Below, one piece after another: positions 19,669 through 28,907 of a stretch of 64,000 nt of DNA. The stretch spans positions 356,519-420,518 of the forward strand of contig NZ_JAELVS010000003.1 of NCBI RefSeq assembly GCF_016427555.1, written 5' to 3'. The translations under genes and the position numbers were made by a program. The first letter of the stretch is position 1, and each line of letters starts with the position of its first letter. The DNA is from Marinobacter litoralis (GTDB lineage Bacteria; Pseudomonadota; Gammaproteobacteria; Pseudomonadales; Oleiphilaceae). The notes beneath the pieces are model-generated. The model was not told where the DNA came from. It ran no database searches and worked only from the letters and a program-made list of their open reading frames with translations.

Positions 19669-20250
19669 ATGACAGAGTATTTGCTTATTTTGGTCAGTAC
19701 GATCCTGGTGAACAACTTCGTGCTGGTGCAGTTCCTCGGGCTATGTCCTTTCATGGGGGTTTCCGGAAAACTGGAAACCGCCATGGGCATGTCGCTGGCA
19801 ACTACCTTTGTTCTGACGCTGGCGTCTGTGTGCAGTTACCTTGCGTACACCTACTTGCTGGAACCACTGGATCTGGCGTTCTTGCGCACCATCACTTTCA
19901 TCCTGGTGATTGCCGTGGTTGTTCAGTTCACCGAAATGGTGGTGCGCAAAACCAGCCCTTTGCTGTACCGGGTTCTGGGCATTTTCTTGCCGCTTATTAC
20001 CACCAACTGTGCGGTATTGGGTGTCGCGCTGCTTAACATCAACAAGAACAACAATTTTATCGAATCTGTTCTGTACGGTTTCGGGGCAGCGGCCGGTTTT
20101 TCTATGGTGCTGGTTCTGTTTGCGGCGATGCGTGAGCGCATTGCAGTATCAGATGTCCCTGTGGCCTTTCGCGGCGCCTCCATTGGCCTGATCACGGCCG
20201 GTCTGATGGCACTGGCCTTCCTGGGCTTTACCGGCCTGGTTGCGGTCTGA
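19669..20250 (+). CDS. rsxA: Electron transport complex subunit RsxA/RnfA
   Basis: Inner-membrane subunit (193 aa, about six membrane segments) of the Rsx/Rnf Na+- or H+-linked ferredoxin:NAD+ oxidoreductase. In E. coli this complex also keeps SoxR reduced. The N-terminus [20 protein letters not shown] and the later [12 protein letters not shown] are the paired pseudo-symmetric motifs with the membrane cysteines of RnfA/RnfE. First gene of a complete ABCDGE set. Confidence 0.96.
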   Translation: MTEYLLILVSTILVNNFVLVQFLGLCPFMGVSGKLETAMGMSLATTFVLTLASVCSYLAYTYLLEPLDLAFLRTITFILVIAVVVQFTEMVVRKTSPLLYRVLGIFLPLITTNCAVLGVALLNINKNNNFIESVLYGFGAAAGFSMVLVLFAAMRERIAVSDVPVAFRGASIGLITAGLMALAFLGFTGLVAV

Positions 20251-20262
20251 GGAGCACGCACG

Positions 20263-20835
20263 ATGTGGATTAGTTTCCTGATTGCCGTCACCGTGCTGCT
20301 CACGTTGGCGTTGGTATTTGGTGGATTACTAGGATTTGCTTCCGAACGCTTCAAGGTTGAGGGCAACCCTCTGGTCGATCAGATCGACTCCCTCCTGCCC
20401 CAAACCCAATGCGGCCAATGTGGCTACCCGGGCTGCCGGCCTTATGCCGATGCCATTGCTGAAGGTGATGCCATCAACAAATGCCCCCCCGGGGGTGAAA
20501 GCACCATAAAAGCTCTGGCTGATCTGCTCGATGTGGAGCCTCAGCCTTTGGATGCCGAACACGGCGCCGAGCAAGCCGTCCGCGTTGCGGTGATTCGGGA
20601 AGACGAGTGCATTGGCTGCACAAAATGCATCCAGGCCTGCCCGGTGGATGCCATCCTCGGCGCAGCGAAGCACATGCACACGGTTATCGAAAGCGAATGC
20701 ACGGGCTGTGATCTGTGCGTGGAGCCTTGCCCCGTTGATTGCATTGATATGGTCACCGTTGAAACGGACATCCGTACCTGGACACCACCAGCACCGAGCA
20801 TTATTGCCACTGATCGCCAGGGAGCCACCGTCTGA
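20263..20835 (+). CDS. rsxB: Electron transport complex subunit RsxB/RnfB
   Basis: Fe-S subunit (190 aa) anchored by an N-terminal membrane helix (residues 2-25). A 4Fe-4S motif CGQCGYPGC is followed by two ferredoxin-type clusters ([16 protein letters not shown] and [16 protein letters not shown]). It passes electrons from ferredoxin to the rest of the complex. GAGGAG lies 9 nt upstream of the ATG. The stop overlaps the rsxC ATG by one base (TGATG). Confidence 0.96.
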   Translation: MWISFLIAVTVLLTLALVFGGLLGFASERFKVEGNPLVDQIDSLLPQTQCGQCGYPGCRPYADAIAEGDAINKCPPGGESTIKALADLLDVEPQPLDAEHGAEQAVRVAVIREDECIGCTKCIQACPVDAILGAAKHMHTVIESECTGCDLCVEPCPVDCIDMVTVETDIRTWTPPAPSIIATDRQGATV

Positions 20836-22652
20836 TGAGCCAGTTGTGGGATTTTTCAGGCGGCATTCATCCGCCCGAAAACAAGATTCAATCCACCCGT
20901 CGCCCTATCCGGCCGGCCGGTATTCCTGAACGCCTGATCCTGCCGTTGCAGCAACATATCGGTGTGCAAGCTGAAGCGTTGGTCAATGTAGGTGACCGGG
21001 TCCTGAAGGGCCAGAAAATAGCCGACATCACAACCGGCATGGGTGTTCCGGTTCACGCACCGACCTCCGGCACCATCCAGGCCATTGAACAGCAACCGGT
21101 CCCCCACCCGTCAGGCATGTCGGACCTATGTGTGATTCTGCAACCGGATGGTGAAGACAAGTGGGTCGATCTGCACCCCGTGGTGAACTATCAAAAACTC
21201 GACCGGGACGAAGTGTTGCAGCTGATCCGCGACGCGGGCATTTCTGGCATGGGCGGTGCGGGCTTTCCGACGACCATCAAGCTAAGACCACCTCGTGACC
21301 GCAAGGTTGAGACGCTGATCCTCAACGGTGCCGAGTGCGAGCCTTACATCACAGCTGATGATATGACCATGCGCGAACACGCCGCCGAGGTGGTGTCGGG
21401 CATGCAAATTATGGCGTGGATTTTACGCCCCTCCCGATGCGTTATTGGCATTGAGGACAACAAACCGGAAGCGATTGCTGCCCTGCGCGAAGCGGTAGAA
21501 GGCACTCAGATTGAAGTGACGGTCATCCCGACCAAATATCCGTCTGGGGGTGAAAAACAGCTGGTCCATATTCTGACGGGCTTGGAAGTACCCAGCGGTG
21601 GCATACCGGCAGACATCGGAGTGATGTGCCAGAACGTGGGCACAGCCGTTGCCGTCTCGCGCGCGATCCATGAAGGCAAGCCGCTGATTTCGCGGATCGT
21701 GACCATCACCGGTGACGCCGTGCAAGAGCCCGGCAATTTCGACACTCTGCTTGGTACACCGGTCAGCGATTTGTTATCCGCGGCCGGGCTGCAAGCTCAG
21801 TTACTGAACCGTTTGGTGCAAGGCGGCCCCATGATGGGCTACACGCTCACCACCGATGCGGTTCCGGTGGTAAAAACCTCCAACTGCGTAATTGCTGCAA
21901 CCGCTCGGGAACTTCAGGCTCCGCCGCCAGAGCAGCCCTGTATTCGCTGTGGCCAATGCGCGGAAGTATGCCCGATGGAACTCTTGCCTCAGCAGCTTTT
22001 CTGGTACTCCAAAGCGGAAGAGTTCGAGAAAGCCGAGCACCTTAACCTGTTCGATTGCATCGAATGCGGGGCCTGCTCTTACGTTTGCCCAAGTTCAATT
22101 CCCTTGGTGCAATACTATCGCTTTGCCAAAGGCGAAATTCGCAACCAGCGCGAAGAACAACTCAAATCGGACCGAGCGAGAGAACGGTTCGAGGCTCGCC
22201 AGGCGCGTCTTGAGCGGGAGCAGCAAGAAAAAGAACAGCGCCGCAAAGAGCGAGCGAAAGCCGCCGCCGAAGCGCAGGCGAAAAAGAAGGCCGAAGCCGA
22301 AAAGGCAGCAGCAGAAGGCGACGCCGCTGACGACCGGGCAGCCAAAGCGGCTTTGGTGCAGCAGGCACTGGAGCGCAAAAAAGCCAAAGCCGCCGAGGCC
22401 AAACCTGAGCCTGCACCGGCTGCAGAACAACCCGATTTCGAAGCGCTGGAGAAACAGGTCACCCAAGCCGAAGCCAAGCTCAATACCATGCAAGGGATGC
22501 TCGACGAGGCAAAAGCTCAGCAAGCCGACAACGTCGACAAACTCGAGCGCGCGGTCGCAAAAAACCACGAGCGCGTTAAACGGGCAAAAGAGGCGCTCGC
22601 CGAAGCCCGTAAGCAAGTCCCGGCTGAACCCGAAACTCCGTCGTCCGAGTAA
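20835..22652 (+). CDS. rsxC: Electron transport complex subunit RsxC/RnfC
   Basis: Peripheral subunit (605 aa) binding FMN and NADH at the cytoplasmic face. A glycine-rich nucleotide site (GISGMGGAGFPT) is seen, then two 4Fe-4S motifs at C369-C372-C375-C379 and C408-C411-C414-C418. Residues from about 440 onward are an Ala/Lys/Glu/Gln-rich helical tail. Such tails vary widely among RsxC proteins (E. coli RsxC is longer, about 740 aa) and probably form an extended coiled coil. Confidence 0.95.
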   Translation: MSQLWDFSGGIHPPENKIQSTRRPIRPAGIPERLILPLQQHIGVQAEALVNVGDRVLKGQKIADITTGMGVPVHAPTSGTIQAIEQQPVPHPSGMSDLCVILQPDGEDKWVDLHPVVNYQKLDRDEVLQLIRDAGISGMGGAGFPTTIKLRPPRDRKVETLILNGAECEPYITADDMTMREHAAEVVSGMQIMAWILRPSRCVIGIEDNKPEAIAALREAVEGTQIEVTVIPTKYPSGGEKQLVHILTGLEVPSGGIPADIGVMCQNVGTAVAVSRAIHEGKPLISRIVTITGDAVQEPGNFDTLLGTPVSDLLSAAGLQAQLLNRLVQGGPMMGYTLTTDAVPVVKTSNCVIAATARELQAPPPEQPCIRCGQCAEVCPMELLPQQLFWYSKAEEFEKAEHLNLFDCIECGACSYVCPSSIPLVQYYRFAKGEIRNQREEQLKSDRARERFEARQARLEREQQEKEQRRKERAKAAAEAQAKKKAEAEKAAAEGDAADDRAAKAALVQQALERKKAKAAEAKPEPAPAAEQPDFEALEKQVTQAEAKLNTMQGMLDEAKAQQADNVDKLERAVAKNHERVKRAKEALAEARKQVPAEPETPSSE

Positions 22653-22673
22653 CTTATTTCAGGCTGATCGTTC

Positions 22674-23732
22674 ATGGCATTAATTCAACAGTCTTCTCCT
22701 CACGCCCGCAGCGCGCGCCCCACATCGCGCGTTATGCTGTGGGTCATTCTCGCAGCACTTCCGGGCTTGCTTGCCCAAACCTTGTTCTTTGGCTGGGGTA
22801 ACCTGATCAATGTGATTTGGTGCGTCGCACTGGCAATTGCTACCGAAGCCCTCGTTCTGAAGCTTCGAAACAAACCGATTGGCTTTTTCTTGCGTGACAA
22901 TACGGCGGCGGTCACCGGCCTGCTGCTGGGGTTATCTCTGCCGCAACTGGCGCCCTGGTGGGTCTCTGCGGTTGCCGTCATTACCGCCATTGTGGTGGCG
23001 AAACAACTCTACGGAGGCTTAGGCTCAAACCCGTTTAACCCGGCCATGGTCGGGTATGCTCTGGTGCTGGTGTCGTTTCCCGTTGCCATGACAACGAACT
23101 GGGCTCAGCCAACCGCACTCTGGGCTGGGGCACCGGGATTTGGTGATACTCTGGCTACAATTTTTTCCGCCAGCCAAACCGCGGTCGATGGCTGGACCAT
23201 GGCCACGCCTCTGGATGAATACAAACACAAAATTGCCACACACACCGCAGCCGAAGTGCTGCAACACCCCACTTTTGGTGAGCTTGTGGCTCGAGGCTGG
23301 GAGTGGGTTAATCTGGCATTTCTGCTGGGCGGGCTGGCGCTTATCGCCCTGAAAATTATCAGTTGGCACATTCCGGTAGCGTTTCTTGCCGGCATCACTG
23401 TTATGAGCCTGGCGTTTGGCAGCAATGCCGATCAGTACGTTCCACTGCAGCTGCACCTGTTAGCCGGCGGTACCATGCTTGGCGCGTTCTTTATTGCCAC
23501 AGACCCCGTCTCGGCGGCCACCAGTCATCACGGCAAGCTTGTCTACGGTGCCAGTATCGGTGTGCTTGTTTACCTGATCCGTACCTGGGGCAACTATCCG
23601 GATGCGGTCGCCTTTAGCGTTTTATTGATGAATTTTGCGGTGCCCTTTATTGATCATTACACACCACCGCGTACCTATGGGCACCACAAAGCACGTCGTG
23701 GTCTGCCCAGCAAAAACGGAGCGAAGTCATGA
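22674..23732 (+). CDS. rsxD: Electron transport complex subunit RsxD/RnfD
   Basis: Membrane subunit (352 aa) with a covalently bound FMN. The flavinylated threonine is probably T178 in the TMATPL segment. Multiple hydrophobic helices are visible, together with the quinone-reductase NqrB-like [13 protein letters not shown]. The stop overlaps the rsxG start (ATGA). Confidence 0.95.
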   Translation: MALIQQSSPHARSARPTSRVMLWVILAALPGLLAQTLFFGWGNLINVIWCVALAIATEALVLKLRNKPIGFFLRDNTAAVTGLLLGLSLPQLAPWWVSAVAVITAIVVAKQLYGGLGSNPFNPAMVGYALVLVSFPVAMTTNWAQPTALWAGAPGFGDTLATIFSASQTAVDGWTMATPLDEYKHKIATHTAAEVLQHPTFGELVARGWEWVNLAFLLGGLALIALKIISWHIPVAFLAGITVMSLAFGSNADQYVPLQLHLLAGGTMLGAFFIATDPVSAATSHHGKLVYGASIGVLVYLIRTWGNYPDAVAFSVLLMNFAVPFIDHYTPPRTYGHHKARRGLPSKNGAKS

Positions 23733-24430
23733 ATGCAATGATGAGTTCCGTTCGCCGTAGCGCCATTGGTTTGGGCCTGTTCGCTGTCATTACCGGCGGC
23801 ACTATCGCACTGACCCAAGGTGTCACTAAAAACCGGATAATCGAACAGGCTGAACGCGCTGAAGCCAAAGCACTGTTTGAAATCATCCCGGAAAGCCAGC
23901 ACGACAACGATTTGCTGAAAGATGTTGTGACGCTGCCGGCAGACTCCCAACTACCGTCGCAAGATCCGGTACAGGTATGGGTTGCCCGGAGCAGCGGCCA
24001 ACCGGTCGGGATTATCATGCCCACTACCGCCCCGGACGGGTATTCTGGCGACATTCGCTTGCTGGTGGGCATTAACATGGATGGCGAGATCATGGGCGTT
24101 CGGGTGACCAATCACCGTGAAACACCCGGGCTGGGCGACCGTATAGAAACCCGGAAATCCGACTGGATTTACAATTTCGACGGGCGTTCCCTCAGCAATC
24201 CGCGGCCCAGGCTTTGGAATGTCAAAAAGAACGGCGGTGTCTTCGACCAATTCACCGGTGCCACCATCACTCCGCGAGCCATCGTGAAAGCCGTTCAACG
24301 GTCGCTGGTCTATTTCCAGGAACACCGGCAGGATATACGGGAACGCTTGAACGAAGCGCTACCCGGCAATCCCAACACGCAGCGCCCCGAAGTCATTGCG
24401 GGTGAACTCAACACTGCGGAGCATTCGTGA
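23729..24430 (+). CDS. rsxG: Electron transport complex subunit RsxG/RnfG
   Basis: Single-span subunit (233 aa) with one N-terminal membrane helix (about residues 11-30) and a periplasmic FMN-binding domain. The covalent FMN site is the threonine-containing [13 protein letters not shown]. The conserved [16 protein letters not shown] lies earlier in the domain. Both ends overlap neighbours (ATGA with rsxD, GTGA with rsxE). Confidence 0.95.
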   Translation: MNAMMSSVRRSAIGLGLFAVITGGTIALTQGVTKNRIIEQAERAEAKALFEIIPESQHDNDLLKDVVTLPADSQLPSQDPVQVWVARSSGQPVGIIMPTTAPDGYSGDIRLLVGINMDGEIMGVRVTNHRETPGLGDRIETRKSDWIYNFDGRSLSNPRPRLWNVKKNGGVFDQFTGATITPRAIVKAVQRSLVYFQEHRQDIRERLNEALPGNPNTQRPEVIAGELNTAEHS

Positions 24431-25149
24431 TTATGGCCACCAAAACTTCTACCGAAATTATCAAAGAAGGTCTATGGACCAATAACCCTGCCCTGGTACA
24501 GGTGCTAGGGCTCTGCCCATTGCTGGCGGTCACCAGCACCGTCGTCAATGCCATTGGTCTAGGGCTTGCTACCTTACTGGTTCTGATCGGCTCTAATCTG
24601 TCGGTCTCGCTGATCCGCAATTTTGTCGGTGAGTCGGTCCGCCTCCCGGCCTTTGTGATGATCATCGCCTCATTCGTGACCTGTGCAGAACTGCTGATGC
24701 AGGCATTCACCTATGAGCTTTATCAAATTCTCGGCATATTCATTCCCCTGATCGTAACCAATTGCGCCATTCTGGGTCGTGCTGATGCTTTTGCCTCCAA
24801 AAACGCGCCCCTGCCCGCTCTCCTTGACGGTGTCATGATGGGGCTGGGCTTCCTGCTGGTCTTAATCCTTCTGGGTGGTATGCGGGAATTAATTGGCCAG
24901 GGGACCTTATTTGCCGATATGCATTTGTTGCTCGGCCCGGATGCCGCAAACTGGACCATTCGCCCTTTCGAGCACTACCCCGACATGCTGTTCATGGTGC
25001 TTCCGCCGGGTGCGTTTGTGGGGCTGGGCCTTCTCATTGCACTGAAAAACAGTATTGACCAGCGCCTGAAAGAGAAGCAATTGGCTGCAGCACCTGTGCA
25101 GGCAGAAGCAGGTAGCAAACGCGTGCGGGTGACCGGCACCGTTTCCTGA
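24427..25149 (+). CDS. rsxE: Electron transport complex subunit RsxE/RnfE
   Basis: Membrane subunit (240 aa) homologous to RsxA but inserted with opposite topology. Paired motifs [17 protein letters not shown] and [12 protein letters not shown] carry the conserved cysteines. Two starts are possible: GTG at 24427 (GGAG 5 nt upstream, overlapping the rsxG stop) or ATG at 24433. It is the last gene of the rsx set; nth follows 31 bp later, as in E. coli. Confidence 0.95.
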   Translation: MIMATKTSTEIIKEGLWTNNPALVQVLGLCPLLAVTSTVVNAIGLGLATLLVLIGSNLSVSLIRNFVGESVRLPAFVMIIASFVTCAELLMQAFTYELYQILGIFIPLIVTNCAILGRADAFASKNAPLPALLDGVMMGLGFLLVLILLGGMRELIGQGTLFADMHLLLGPDAANWTIRPFEHYPDMLFMVLPPGAFVGLGLLIALKNSIDQRLKEKQLAAAPVQAEAGSKRVRVTGTVS

Positions 25150-25180
25150 CTGTCATGAACGACTCTATTTCCGGAAGATC

Positions 25181-25819
25181 ATGAACAAAGATAAGCGTAC
25201 CGAAATCTTCACACGCCTGAGAAACGAGAACCCGAATCCGACCACCGAGCTGAACTACAGCTCTCCGTTTGAGCTACTGATTGCGGTGATTTTGTCGGCA
25301 CAAGCTACTGACGTTGGCGTGAACAAAGCCACCGACAAACTTTATCCGGTAGCAAATACCCCGGAAGCCATCTATGCACTGGGAGTCGATGGGCTCAAGG
25401 AATACATTAAAACGATCGGTCTGTTTAACAGCAAAGCCGAAAACGTGATCAAAACCTGTAAGATCCTCATCGACAAACATAACAGCGAAGTGCCCGATAA
25501 CCGCGAAGACCTGGAGGCTTTGCCGGGCGTCGGCCGAAAAACCGCCAATGTTGTACTGAATACCGCCTTCCGGCAGCCGGCTATGGCCGTGGACACCCAC
25601 ATTTTCCGGGTCTCCAATCGCACCGGTATAGCGCCTGGCAAGACCGTATTGGAAGTAGAAAAACGATTAATGCGCCTGGTGCCAAAAGAGTTTTTAATGG
25701 ACGCGCACCACTGGCTCATTTTGCACGGTCGATACACCTGTGTCGCGCGAAAGCCCAAATGTGGATCCTGTCTGATTGAAGATCTCTGTGAATTCAAGCA
25801 GAAACGGGATTACCTGTAA
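25181..25819 (+). CDS. nth: Endonuclease III
   Basis: Base-excision repair glycosylase/AP lyase for oxidised pyrimidines. The helix-hairpin-helix LPGVGRKTA holds catalytic K120, and D138 is in VDTHIFRV. The 4Fe-4S ligands C187, C194, C197 and C203 fall at exactly the E. coli positions. The length (212 aa) is normal. It lies directly after rsxE, a conserved linkage, and ends at a strong bidirectional terminator. Confidence 0.98.
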   Translation: MNKDKRTEIFTRLRNENPNPTTELNYSSPFELLIAVILSAQATDVGVNKATDKLYPVANTPEAIYALGVDGLKEYIKTIGLFNSKAENVIKTCKILIDKHNSEVPDNREDLEALPGVGRKTANVVLNTAFRQPAMAVDTHIFRVSNRTGIAPGKTVLEVEKRLMRLVPKEFLMDAHHWLILHGRYTCVARKPKCGSCLIEDLCEFKQKRDYL

Positions 25820-25838
25820 GGCCCTTAAAGCTTTACCC

Positions 25839-25880
25839 AAGGCACAAAAAAACCGGCAACAGCCGGTTTTTTTGTGCCTT
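25839..25880. terminator. Bidirectional intrinsic terminator, nth / chalcone-isomerase-like gene
   Basis: A 19-bp perfect inverted repeat starting AAGGCACAAAAAAACCGGC, with loop AACA. The stem core CCGGC is flanked by seven A or T on each side, so transcripts from both directions end in a U-run. It separates the convergent nth (stop 25819) and the minus-strand gene ending at 25897. Confidence 0.93.
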
Positions 25881-25896
25881 GAAACCTACTTGATCC

Positions 25897-26472
25897 TTAG
25901 CTCTTGCCAAGCATCTTAGCCTTCAAGTCTTTCTGGGCGGGTTCGTCTGACAGCCAGATTCCAAACAGCGCCTTTTTAAATTCAAAGTCACCCACGGTAT
26001 CTTTTTGCTCGCCATTCTTGAACACCTGCACGCCAGTGCCTGGAACGTACACGAGCTCAAACACGTCGCTTTCTTTGATTTCCTCTCCGAACACAGCGAG
26101 GAACTGGTCAACGTCGGACTGAATGGCGGACAGGTCGCCGTCAGTTGCCGCCTTGAAACCGTCCATCGTAGCCTCGGTCATTCGATCGCTGGTGATCATG
26201 CCAGAGGTTATATGCAAAGCGATGGCTTGTGGCTCATCTGCATTAATAACGGTGCCGCCATCGCTGACTTGCTCTTGAACGTATAGACCACCAACGTATA
26301 GATCCATAAACCACTTCGAGCGCGTGCCCGCACCGTTCAACATAAGTTCCTGGCCTGCTGCCGTGTAGGTGTCGGGAATATCAACACCGGCCACTTCGAG
26401 AGCATGCACGGGCGTTACCAGTGCTCCAGCCAATAGCAAAGAGGCAAATCCCGTTGTAAGTGTCTTCTTCAT
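25897..26472 (-). CDS. Exported chalcone-isomerase-like protein
   Basis: Predicted periplasmic protein (191 aa) of the bacterial chalcone-isomerase-like family (CHI fold). A signal peptide ends at about residue 24 (LAGALVTPVHA, then LE). Typical segments are VAGVDIPDTY, LNGAGTRSKWFMDLYVGGLY and the C-terminal FKKALFGIWLSDEP. Bacterial members have no proven chalcone isomerase activity and their role is unknown. AAGGAAAGG precedes the ATG. It is monocistronic, bounded by terminators on both sides. Confidence 0.85.
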   Translation of the reverse strand: MKKTLTTGFASLLLAGALVTPVHALEVAGVDIPDTYTAAGQELMLNGAGTRSKWFMDLYVGGLYVQEQVSDGGTVINADEPQAIALHITSGMITSDRMTEATMDGFKAATDGDLSAIQSDVDQFLAVFGEEIKESDVFELVYVPGTGVQVFKNGEQKDTVGDFEFKKALFGIWLSDEPAQKDLKAKMLGKS

Positions 26473-26547
26473 CGTCCTTTCCTTCCATCATTATTATCGA
26501 ACGCGGTTTCGTGCCGAGGCCGGCACACAGCCTCCAACCGACGCCAC

Positions 26548-26556
26548 ATTCTAGCA
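26548..26556 (-). promoter_or_regulatory. Extended -10 upstream of the chalcone-isomerase-like gene
   Basis: On the minus strand the sequence TGC-TAGAAT is an extended -10 element, about 75 nt upstream of the ATG. No good -35 is visible. Confidence 0.35.
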
Positions 26557-26610
26557 ATGAAGGTAAACTCGTCATCGGCACCTGGTTCTCATTTGATAGT
26601 GACCATAAAT

Positions 26611-26646
26611 GAAAAACCGGCCATGTTTCCATCGCCGGTTTTTTAT
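26611..26646 (-). terminator. rpoS terminator
   Basis: Stem AAAAACCGGC (26612-26621) pairs with GCCGGTTTTT (26634-26643) across a 12-nt loop. It lies 25 bp past the rpoS stop codon and gives a U-run on the minus strand. Confidence 0.85.
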
Positions 26647-26667
26647 TCGCCTCAGATCGAGCGCAAC

Positions 26668-27663
26668 CTATTCGAATAACAGGTTACTAGAAAGGCCTTC
26701 TTTTTCAAGGATTTCTCTTAATCGGCGCAGAGCCTCCACTTGAATCTGACGCACACGCTCCCTAGTCAGTCCGATTTCCTGCCCGACTTCCTCGAGGGTA
26801 CTGATCGGATAACCCCGCAAACCAAATCGGCGCGACAAGACTTCCTGCTGCTTGTCACTCAACTGGTCGATCCAGTTTTCAAGGCACGAATTCATGTCGT
26901 TGTCTTGCAGTACGTCCGCTGGATCCGACGCGCCTTCGTCGGCCACGGTATCCAGAAGCGACTTATCACTGCCGGCACCGAGAGGTGTATCCATCGAGGC
27001 CACACGCTCGTTAAGCCCCAGCAAGCGCTTGACGTCCTTGACCGGCTTATCAACCAATTGGGCAATGTCTTCTGCGGTTGGTTCGTGGTCCAGCTTCTGA
27101 GTGAGCTCTCGTGCGGCACGCAGGTACAGATTGAGCTCTTTAACCACATGGATGGGCAAGCGGATGGTACGGGTCTGGTTCATGATTGCCCGCTCGATGG
27201 TCTGGCGAATCCACCAGGTTGCATAAGTCGAGAACCGGAAGCCCCGTTCCGGGTCGAACTTTTCAACCGCTCTGATGAGCCCCAGATTACCCTCCTCGAT
27301 CAAATCGAGAAGTGTGAGCCCGCGATTGACATAGCGCCGGGCGATTTTCACCACCAACCGCAAGTTGCTTTCAATCATCCGCTTACGACCAGACTCTTCG
27401 CCCTTTCGGGCCAAGCGTGCGAAATACACTTCTTCTTCTGGTGTTAGTAAGGGGGAAAAACCAATTTCGTTGAGGTACAGCTGAGTGGCATCCAGCTGCT
27501 TTTGGGAAGCAAGAAACTTCCCGCGGTAAGTAAGGTCATCTGATTTATCGACTGCCGCTTTGGTAGCTGGCGTTTTGCCGGGCTTACCTTCGGTCAACAT
27601 CGACTCGTCCAATTCGTCTACTTCTGCTACGCGATCAATGACGCCTTCTTGCTCTAGTGACAT
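26668..27663 (-). CDS. rpoS: RNA polymerase sigma factor RpoS (sigma-38)
   Basis: Stationary-phase and general-stress sigma factor (331 aa). Region 1.2 is seen in [10 protein letters not shown], region 2 in [19 protein letters not shown] and [20 protein letters not shown], and region 3 in [10 protein letters not shown]. Region 4.2 has the helix-turn-helix ([20 protein letters not shown]). GAGGCGGG lies upstream of the ATG. It is downstream of nlpD, as in enterics and pseudomonads, with a 169-nt A-rich leader between them. Confidence 0.97.
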   Translation of the reverse strand: MSLEQEGVIDRVAEVDELDESMLTEGKPGKTPATKAAVDKSDDLTYRGKFLASQKQLDATQLYLNEIGFSPLLTPEEEVYFARLARKGEESGRKRMIESNLRLVVKIARRYVNRGLTLLDLIEEGNLGLIRAVEKFDPERGFRFSTYATWWIRQTIERAIMNQTRTIRLPIHVVKELNLYLRAARELTQKLDHEPTAEDIAQLVDKPVKDVKRLLGLNERVASMDTPLGAGSDKSLLDTVADEGASDPADVLQDNDMNSCLENWIDQLSDKQQEVLSRRFGLRGYPISTLEEVGQEIGLTRERVRQIQVEALRRLREILEKEGLSSNLLFE

Positions 27664-27832
27664 GATGCATCCCGCCTCTCAATAATCCTGTGATCGCCCT
27701 CTACATCTTATTATTCCGGGCCCATCGTTTTTGGTTCTGTTCAGGATATTAATGTTTTTGTTGGCAATTTCCGTTGCCGTTTTTCTTGTTTTGCTTTTTG
27801 CTGATCCCGGCTCCCTTCGGAAACCACTTTTT
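27664..27832 (-). promoter_or_regulatory. A-rich rpoS leader / nlpD-rpoS intergenic region
   Basis: On the minus (coding) strand this leader has A-rich stretches (AAAAAGCAAAACAAGAAAAAC, CCAACAAAAACATTAATA in the part nearest nlpD). These resemble the A-rich Hfq-binding element of the E. coli rpoS leader. This suggests post-transcriptional control, but no sRNA-pairing hairpin can be proved by eye. Confidence 0.4.
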
Positions 27833-28624
27833 CTAGCGCCTTGGCAGGTATCGGGCGGGATCGACCGGGTTGCCATTTTTTCGGATTTCAAAATGCAACA
27901 TCGGTTTGTCCGTACCGCTACTGCCCAGTTCGGCAATGACCTGACCTGCTTTTACGCCCTCCCCTTCTTGCACTAAAATCTTGCGATTGTGTGCATATGC
28001 ACTCAGATAATGTTCGTTGTGATTCACAATAATCAGGTTACCGTAACCAAGCAACCCGTCCCCTGCGTAAACCACACTCCCATCGGCTGCTGCCTTAACA
28101 GCATCCCCGGGTCGGCCAACAATATCAATGCCTTTATTGACTTTTCCCGACGTAGAATACGAAGCAATTACGGTGCCAGCATGCGGCCAACGCCACTTGA
28201 TATTGGCAACGGTCTGACTACTCTGTGAGCCGGACCGTCGAACCGAAGGCGCTTTCGATACCGACTTTACCGGCGCCGCTTTGGCCGGCGGCGTTCTCGA
28301 TGCCGGTGGTTTCGCAGCCGGCATTCGCCTGGCCTGAGCTGTCGAATCCGCGCTATGTCGGATCCGCCCCTTTCGGTCCAGCCTTAAAACTTGTCCTGCT
28401 TTTATGTTCCAGGGAGGCCTCAAACCGTTAGCATCTCCCAGCTCCCGGTAATCCCGACCATAACGCCAGGCAATGCCGTAAAGGGTTTCACCACTCTTGA
28501 CCACGTGGCTCCCCCAATACACCGGTGGGTTATAACGATCGTCGTTGTAGATGGCAGCTGTATTACAGCCGGAAAGAAAAATCGCAGAAAGAAGAAAGAT
28601 AACAACGGCAGGCAGCGGGCTCAT
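27833..28624 (-). CDS. nlpD: Lipoprotein NlpD (amidase activator, LysM-M23)
   Basis: Outer-membrane lipoprotein (263 aa) activating a septal peptidoglycan amidase during daughter-cell separation. The ATG at 28624 gives a lipoprotein signal with lipobox LSGC; the longer frame from a GTG at 28711 would bury it. A LysM domain (SHVVKSGETLYGIAWRYG) is followed by a basic Ala/Pro/Lys linker and a C-terminal M23/LytM domain. The metal ligands are degenerate: KGID lacks the first His and MLHFEI has Met in place of the HxH His. It should therefore act as a non-catalytic activator, as known for NlpD/EnvC. Confidence 0.93.
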   Translation of the reverse strand: MSPLPAVVIFLLSAIFLSGCNTAAIYNDDRYNPPVYWGSHVVKSGETLYGIAWRYGRDYRELGDANGLRPPWNIKAGQVLRLDRKGRIRHSADSTAQARRMPAAKPPASRTPPAKAAPVKSVSKAPSVRRSGSQSSQTVANIKWRWPHAGTVIASYSTSGKVNKGIDIVGRPGDAVKAAADGSVVYAGDGLLGYGNLIIVNHNEHYLSAYAHNRKILVQEGEGVKAGQVIAELGSSGTDKPMLHFEIRKNGNPVDPARYLPRR

Positions 28625-28728
28625 GTACGAACGGCCGCCCTCGGAGCGTCCGCCTGGTAGGCAGTGCTTATCGAGGCTCGCTGAATGGTGATGCCTGCTA
28701 TAAAAAGTCACAAATAAGCCAACGCCTG

Positions 28729-28734
28729 ATTATA
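28729..28734 (-). promoter_or_regulatory. Consensus -10 box upstream of nlpD
   Basis: A perfect TATAAT on the minus strand lies about 105 bp before the nlpD ATG, in the 283-bp gap after the DUF368 gene. The -35 region is poor. It is a candidate promoter for nlpD-rpoS. The rest of the gap holds an 11-bp palindrome (CGTGCTGCACG) and nothing else that I can name. Confidence 0.4.
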
Positions 28735-28907
28735 ATAAATCCATCTAAGAAACTGGACGTGCTGCACGCACATTCTTATGTTTCAGGACTAACCTTCTAA
28801 TATATTGCACGTTTCGGCAGTGATTCCAAGTTACTGCTGACTCAGGTTTGTTACCTTCCGGAACACGTTTTTTGTGCGCCAAGTAACACTTTCAACATGC
28901 AAGCCTC

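Noticed and set aside
21892..22683. 263-codon open frame overlapping rsxC/rsxD in another frame
   Set aside because: Basic low-complexity product caused by the Ala/Lys/Glu-rich rsxC tail; rsxC is conserved in frame.
27731..27976. Small hydrophobic open frame on the plus strand opposite the rpoS leader and nlpD end
   Set aside because: It looks membrane-like only because the rpoS leader is A-rich, hence T-rich in antisense; it then runs through nlpD and has no ribosome site.
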